A DNA stretch of 64,000 nt from Rhizobium terrae (GTDB lineage Bacteria > Pseudomonadota > Alphaproteobacteria > Rhizobiales > Rhizobiaceae). Where the stretch lies: positions 124,001-188,000 of the forward strand of contig NZ_QJKM01000012.1 in assembly GCF_003425685.1 (NCBI RefSeq). Direction: 5' to 3'. Positions 61,503 through 64,000 of the stretch are shown here, piece by piece (position 1 is the first letter of the stretch; every line of letters starts with the position of its first letter). The notes beneath the pieces are model-generated. The model was given only the letters and a program-made list of their open reading frames with translations. It searched no databases and was not told where the DNA came from. A program made the position numbers and the translations under genes.

Positions 61503-62291
61503 ATGCCGACACGCGTTCATCCTCTCCTCGGCGCGTTTGCCGCCCTCGTCTTCCTCTTCTTGCTCGCGCCCCTCGTCATCATCGTCGGCGCGTCGCTCAG
61601 CGATACGACCTACCTCACCTTCCCGCCGCAGGGTTTAAGCCTGCGGTGGTTCGCCAACATCTTCCAGATCGAGGCCTTCCGCCGCACCGCGATCACCAGT
61701 CTGCAGGTCGCTTTCCTCGGGACCGCGCTGTCGCTCTTGATCGGCGTTCCGGCTGCCTATGCGCTGAACCGCTACCGGGTGGAGCTGCCGCGCTGGCTTT
61801 CGACCCTCTTCGTACTGCCGATCCTGGTGCCGGAAATCGTCTTCGGTTTCTCACTCCTGAAATCGATCACCATCGGTTCCGGCCTTCCGGTCTTCCCCAG
61901 TCTCATCCTCGGTCATGCGCTGCTGGTGCTGCCCTATTCGGTGCGCGTCGTCGGCGCGAGCCTCGCCTCCTTCGATTTCTCGATCGAGGAGGCCGCAATG
62001 AGCCTCGGCTGCCCGCCGCTCAGGACCTTCCTGACCGTGGTACTTCCGAACATTCAGGCCGGCGTCATCGCCGCCTTCATCCTCGCTTTCATCACATCGA
62101 TCAACGACGTGTCGGTTTCGGTCTTCCTGACGGGACCAGGCATTTCCACTCTGCCTATCCAGATTCTGGCCCATATGGAACAGTTCTTCGACCCGACGAT
62201 CGCCTCCGTTTCCGTGCTCCTGATGCTGGTTACCGTCGGCGTCATGGCCATCATCGAGGCAACGCTCGGCCTCACATTTCTTACCAAATAG
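61503..62291 (+). CDS. Polyamine-type ABC importer permease (PotC/PotI type)
   Basis: A 262-residue permease. The first helix is LGAFAALVFLFLLAPLVIIV; GLSLRWFANIFQ and the coupling motif EEAAMSLGCPPLRTFLTVVLPNIQ follow; the final part SINDVSVSVFLTGPGISTLPIQILAHME is typical of PotC. It starts two bases after the preceding permease stop. Confidence 0.87.
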   Translation: MPTRVHPLLGAFAALVFLFLLAPLVIIVGASLSDTTYLTFPPQGLSLRWFANIFQIEAFRRTAITSLQVAFLGTALSLLIGVPAAYALNRYRVELPRWLSTLFVLPILVPEIVFGFSLLKSITIGSGLPVFPSLILGHALLVLPYSVRVVGASLASFDFSIEEAAMSLGCPPLRTFLTVVLPNIQAGVIAAFILAFITSINDVSVSVFLTGPGISTLPIQILAHMEQFFDPTIASVSVLLMLVTVGVMAIIEATLGLTFLTK

Positions 62292-62312
62292 GCTTGGCCA
62301 AGTAGGTTTACC

Positions 62313-63371
62313 GTGACTGCATCCCTGACCATCGAAAACCTCTCGGCCCACTACGGCACCACCCAGGTGCTGAAGGATTTGTCGCTGTCGGTTGCCGCCG
62401 GCGAACTCGTCTCGCTGCTTGGCTCCAGCGGCTGCGGCAAGACGACCACGTTGCGTATTGTCGCGGGCTTTCTACAACCGACCAGCGGCAAGGTGCGGCT
62501 CGGCGACCGCAATCTCACCACGCTGCCCGCCCATGCCCGCGATATCGGCCTCGTCTTCCAGAACTATGCACTTTTCCCGCATCTGACGGTGCTGGATAAC
62601 GTCGCTTTCGGTCTCAAGCAACGGGGCGTCGCCAAGCCGGACCGCATAAAACGGGCCATGGCCATGCTGGAGCGCGTCGGCCTCGCTCCCTTCGCCGATC
62701 GCCTGCCGGTAGCCCTTTCAGGCGGCCAAAAGCAGCGCGTCGCGCTTGCCCGCGCACTCGTCATCGAACCGCCGCTCCTGATGTTCGACGAGCCGCTTTC
62801 GAACCTCGATGCGAAGCTCCGGATCGACATGCGCGTCGAAATCCGCCAATTGCAGCGTGCCAACGGCACGACGTCGCTCTATGTCACCCACGATCAGGAG
62901 GAGGCATTTTCGATCTCGGACCGCGTCGCGATCATGAATGCCGGCCGCATCCTGCAGCTCGATACGCCGGAAGTGCTCTACCGCAAACCAGCCAACGCCT
63001 TCGTCGCCCGTTTCGTCGGTTTCGAAAATCTGATCCGCATGAAGGTGATCGGCAGAGATGGTGCCACGGTGATCGCCGAAGCCGCCGGCGGCACCAGGCT
63101 GCATCTGTCGCAGGACGCGTTCGGATCGATCAAGGATGATTTCGTCCTTGCCACGCGGGCGGATGGCCTTGTTGTTCGTCGCGATGGCGAGGGCATTCCG
63201 GCGACACTCGGCACCCGCACCTATCTCGGCCGCGCCTACCAGTATAAATGCCAGGCGGCAGCGGGCGAGATTACCGCCAATGGCCCCCTTTTCGATCCTC
63301 CGGAAGCCGGTGCCCAGGCGGTATTGACGCCGGTTTCGGAACAGTGCTGCATCCTTGATCCGGAAGATTGA
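62313..63371 (+). CDS. Polyamine-type ABC importer ATPase (PotA/PotG type)
   Basis: A 352-residue ATPase from a GTG at 62313. Walker A is GSSGCGKTT, signature LSGGQKQRVALARAL, Walker B LLMFDEPLSNLD, H-loop YVTHDQEEA; a TOBE domain fills the last 110 residues (VGFENLIRMKVIGRD onward). It completes the importer operon, in the order binding protein, two permeases, ATPase. Confidence 0.88.
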   Translation: MTASLTIENLSAHYGTTQVLKDLSLSVAAGELVSLLGSSGCGKTTTLRIVAGFLQPTSGKVRLGDRNLTTLPAHARDIGLVFQNYALFPHLTVLDNVAFGLKQRGVAKPDRIKRAMAMLERVGLAPFADRLPVALSGGQKQRVALARALVIEPPLLMFDEPLSNLDAKLRIDMRVEIRQLQRANGTTSLYVTHDQEEAFSISDRVAIMNAGRILQLDTPEVLYRKPANAFVARFVGFENLIRMKVIGRDGATVIAEAAGGTRLHLSQDAFGSIKDDFVLATRADGLVVRRDGEGIPATLGTRTYLGRAYQYKCQAAAGEITANGPLFDPPEAGAQAVLTPVSEQCCILDPED

Positions 63372-63562
63372 CGGCCGATCAACGAGATTCGCCGACCTGC
63401 CCGCGCAATGTGCCATAGATGTTGCCTGCGGCAATGACCATCGGTGCACTCAAAGCCAACGCTATCCCGACAAAATCTGCGTCTAATTCCGCCAATTCGG
63501 ATAGGGAAATGACGATGGCGCTCGCTACGCCAGTACGACGGCGAAACTGCCGCGGGTTGCCA

Positions 63563-64000
63563 TCATGACTCGCGGAAAGCCCGCATCATTTGATCGTAAA
63601 GAGGTTTTATCAGGTAGGAGGCAACGCTTCTTTCGCCGGTCTGGATGAAGGCTTCGACGGGCATGCCCGGCACGAGAGCGACATTGCCGAGACGCGCGAC
63701 CTCGGGGCGGGCAATGGCGATGCGCACGCTGTAATAGCTCGCCCCGGTCCGGCTGTCGGTCGATATATCGGCCGATATGCTGCCGACCGTTCCCTTGATT
63801 TCGGGTGTGGTTCGCTGGCTGAACGCGGAAAACCGCAATGCCGCGTCCTGGCCCAAATGCACCTGGTCGATATCCTGCGGCCTCACCCTTGCCTCGACGG
63901 CAAGCACGTCATCAACAGGCACAATGTGCATCAGTGCATCTCCCGGCGCCACCACGCCGCCGATGGTATGAACGGTCAGTTCGTGAACGTATCCATCCTG
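63563..64000 (-). CDS. HlyD-family membrane fusion protein, C-terminal part (cut by window edge)
   Basis: The open frame runs off the right edge. The visible 145 residues include the end of the lipoyl/barrel-sandwich region (DGYVHELTVHTIGGVVAPGDALMHIVP) and the beta-barrel domain (VEARVRPQDIDQVHLGQDAALRFSAF, GTVGSISADISTDSRTGASYYSVRI, LVPGMPVEAFIQTGERSVASYLIKPL). This is the HlyD/PrsE type that links an inner-membrane ABC exporter with an outer-membrane channel in type I secretion. The exporter gene should lie upstream, outside the window. Confidence 0.87.
   Translation of the reverse strand, partial: QDGYVHELTVHTIGGVVAPGDALMHIVPVDDVLAVEARVRPQDIDQVHLGQDAALRFSAFSQRTTPEIKGTVGSISADISTDSRTGASYYSVRIAIARPEVARLGNVALVPGMPVEAFIQTGERSVASYLIKPLYDQMMRAFRES

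Noticed and set aside
63435..63569. Small open frame of about 44 codons between the PotA-type gene and the HlyD gene
   Set aside because: No ribosome site or recognisable sequence; I regard the interval as non-coding.

Overview
The window reads as chromosomal or chromid DNA of a Rhizobiaceae-type alphaproteobacterium (Rhizobium/Agrobacterium/Ensifer group). It is GC-rich and tightly packed with catabolic operons. Nearly every operon pairs a solute importer with a few enzymes and a LacI, GntR or LysR regulator. Two gaps hold palindromic elements of the rhizobial RIME kind. No rRNA, tRNA, CRISPR array, phage or insertion sequence was seen, and no gene-free stretch exceeds about 300 bases. These identifications come from reading the translated sequence; no database search was possible.

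Left end to 10.8 kb: the tail of a LacI regulator, then a full carbon-phosphorus lyase-type locus, phnF-G-H-I-J-K-L-M, a terminator, and phnC-D-E1-E2. Both transcripts begin with the same promoter layout (TGTCAY, 9 nt, extended -10 TGnTATAC) and with clustered CGAAT/ATTCG half-sites that may be PhnF operators. The striking point is PhnJ: three of the four cysteines that carry its radical-SAM cluster and catalytic thiyl are replaced (by Ser, Ile and Gly), although the frame is intact and the glycyl-radical glycine is kept. The operon may therefore be a C-P-lyase-like complex with different chemistry.

10.8-19.5 kb: a minus-strand operon of sugar ABC importer genes (two permeases, ATPase, binding protein) and a DUF2264 protein, divergent from a GH88 unsaturated uronyl hydrolase and a LacI regulator. 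19.6-26.6 kb: a XylX-type 2-keto-3-deoxy-sugar-acid dehydratase, a DUF1989 protein with a divergent LysR regulator, a PAS-PAS-PAS-GGDEF diguanylate cyclase, a YghU-type glutathione transferase with its terminator, and a LacI regulator.

26.8-37.2 kb: an oligopeptide-type ABC importer (binding protein, two permeases, fused dual ATPase) interleaved with two cytoplasmic glycosidase-like proteins (GHL6-like and GH42). A second glutathione transferase and a broken AraC gene follow. 38.4-48.6 kb: a long minus-strand unit, ltnD-otnK-otnC-otnI-denD-SDR, for four-carbon acid sugars (L-threonate and D-erythronate), followed by a sugar-type ABC importer. A LacI gene diverges from it across a 26-bp palindrome.

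49.9-56.1 kb: a FadR-type GntR regulator with a perfect AACTGGT/ACCAGTT operator, a TRAP importer, an idonate-type dehydrogenase and UxuA mannonate dehydratase: a hexuronate/aldonate module. 56.2-63.4 kb: an old-yellow-enzyme reductase and an adenine-deaminase-like amidohydrolase, divergent from a polyamine-type ABC importer. The right edge cuts a HlyD-family membrane fusion protein.

Overall the locus imports plant- or soil-derived glycan fragments, sugar acids and organophosphorus compounds, and digests them in the cytoplasm. All six substrate-binding-protein genes are followed by an RNA hairpin or palindromic repeat before the next gene.
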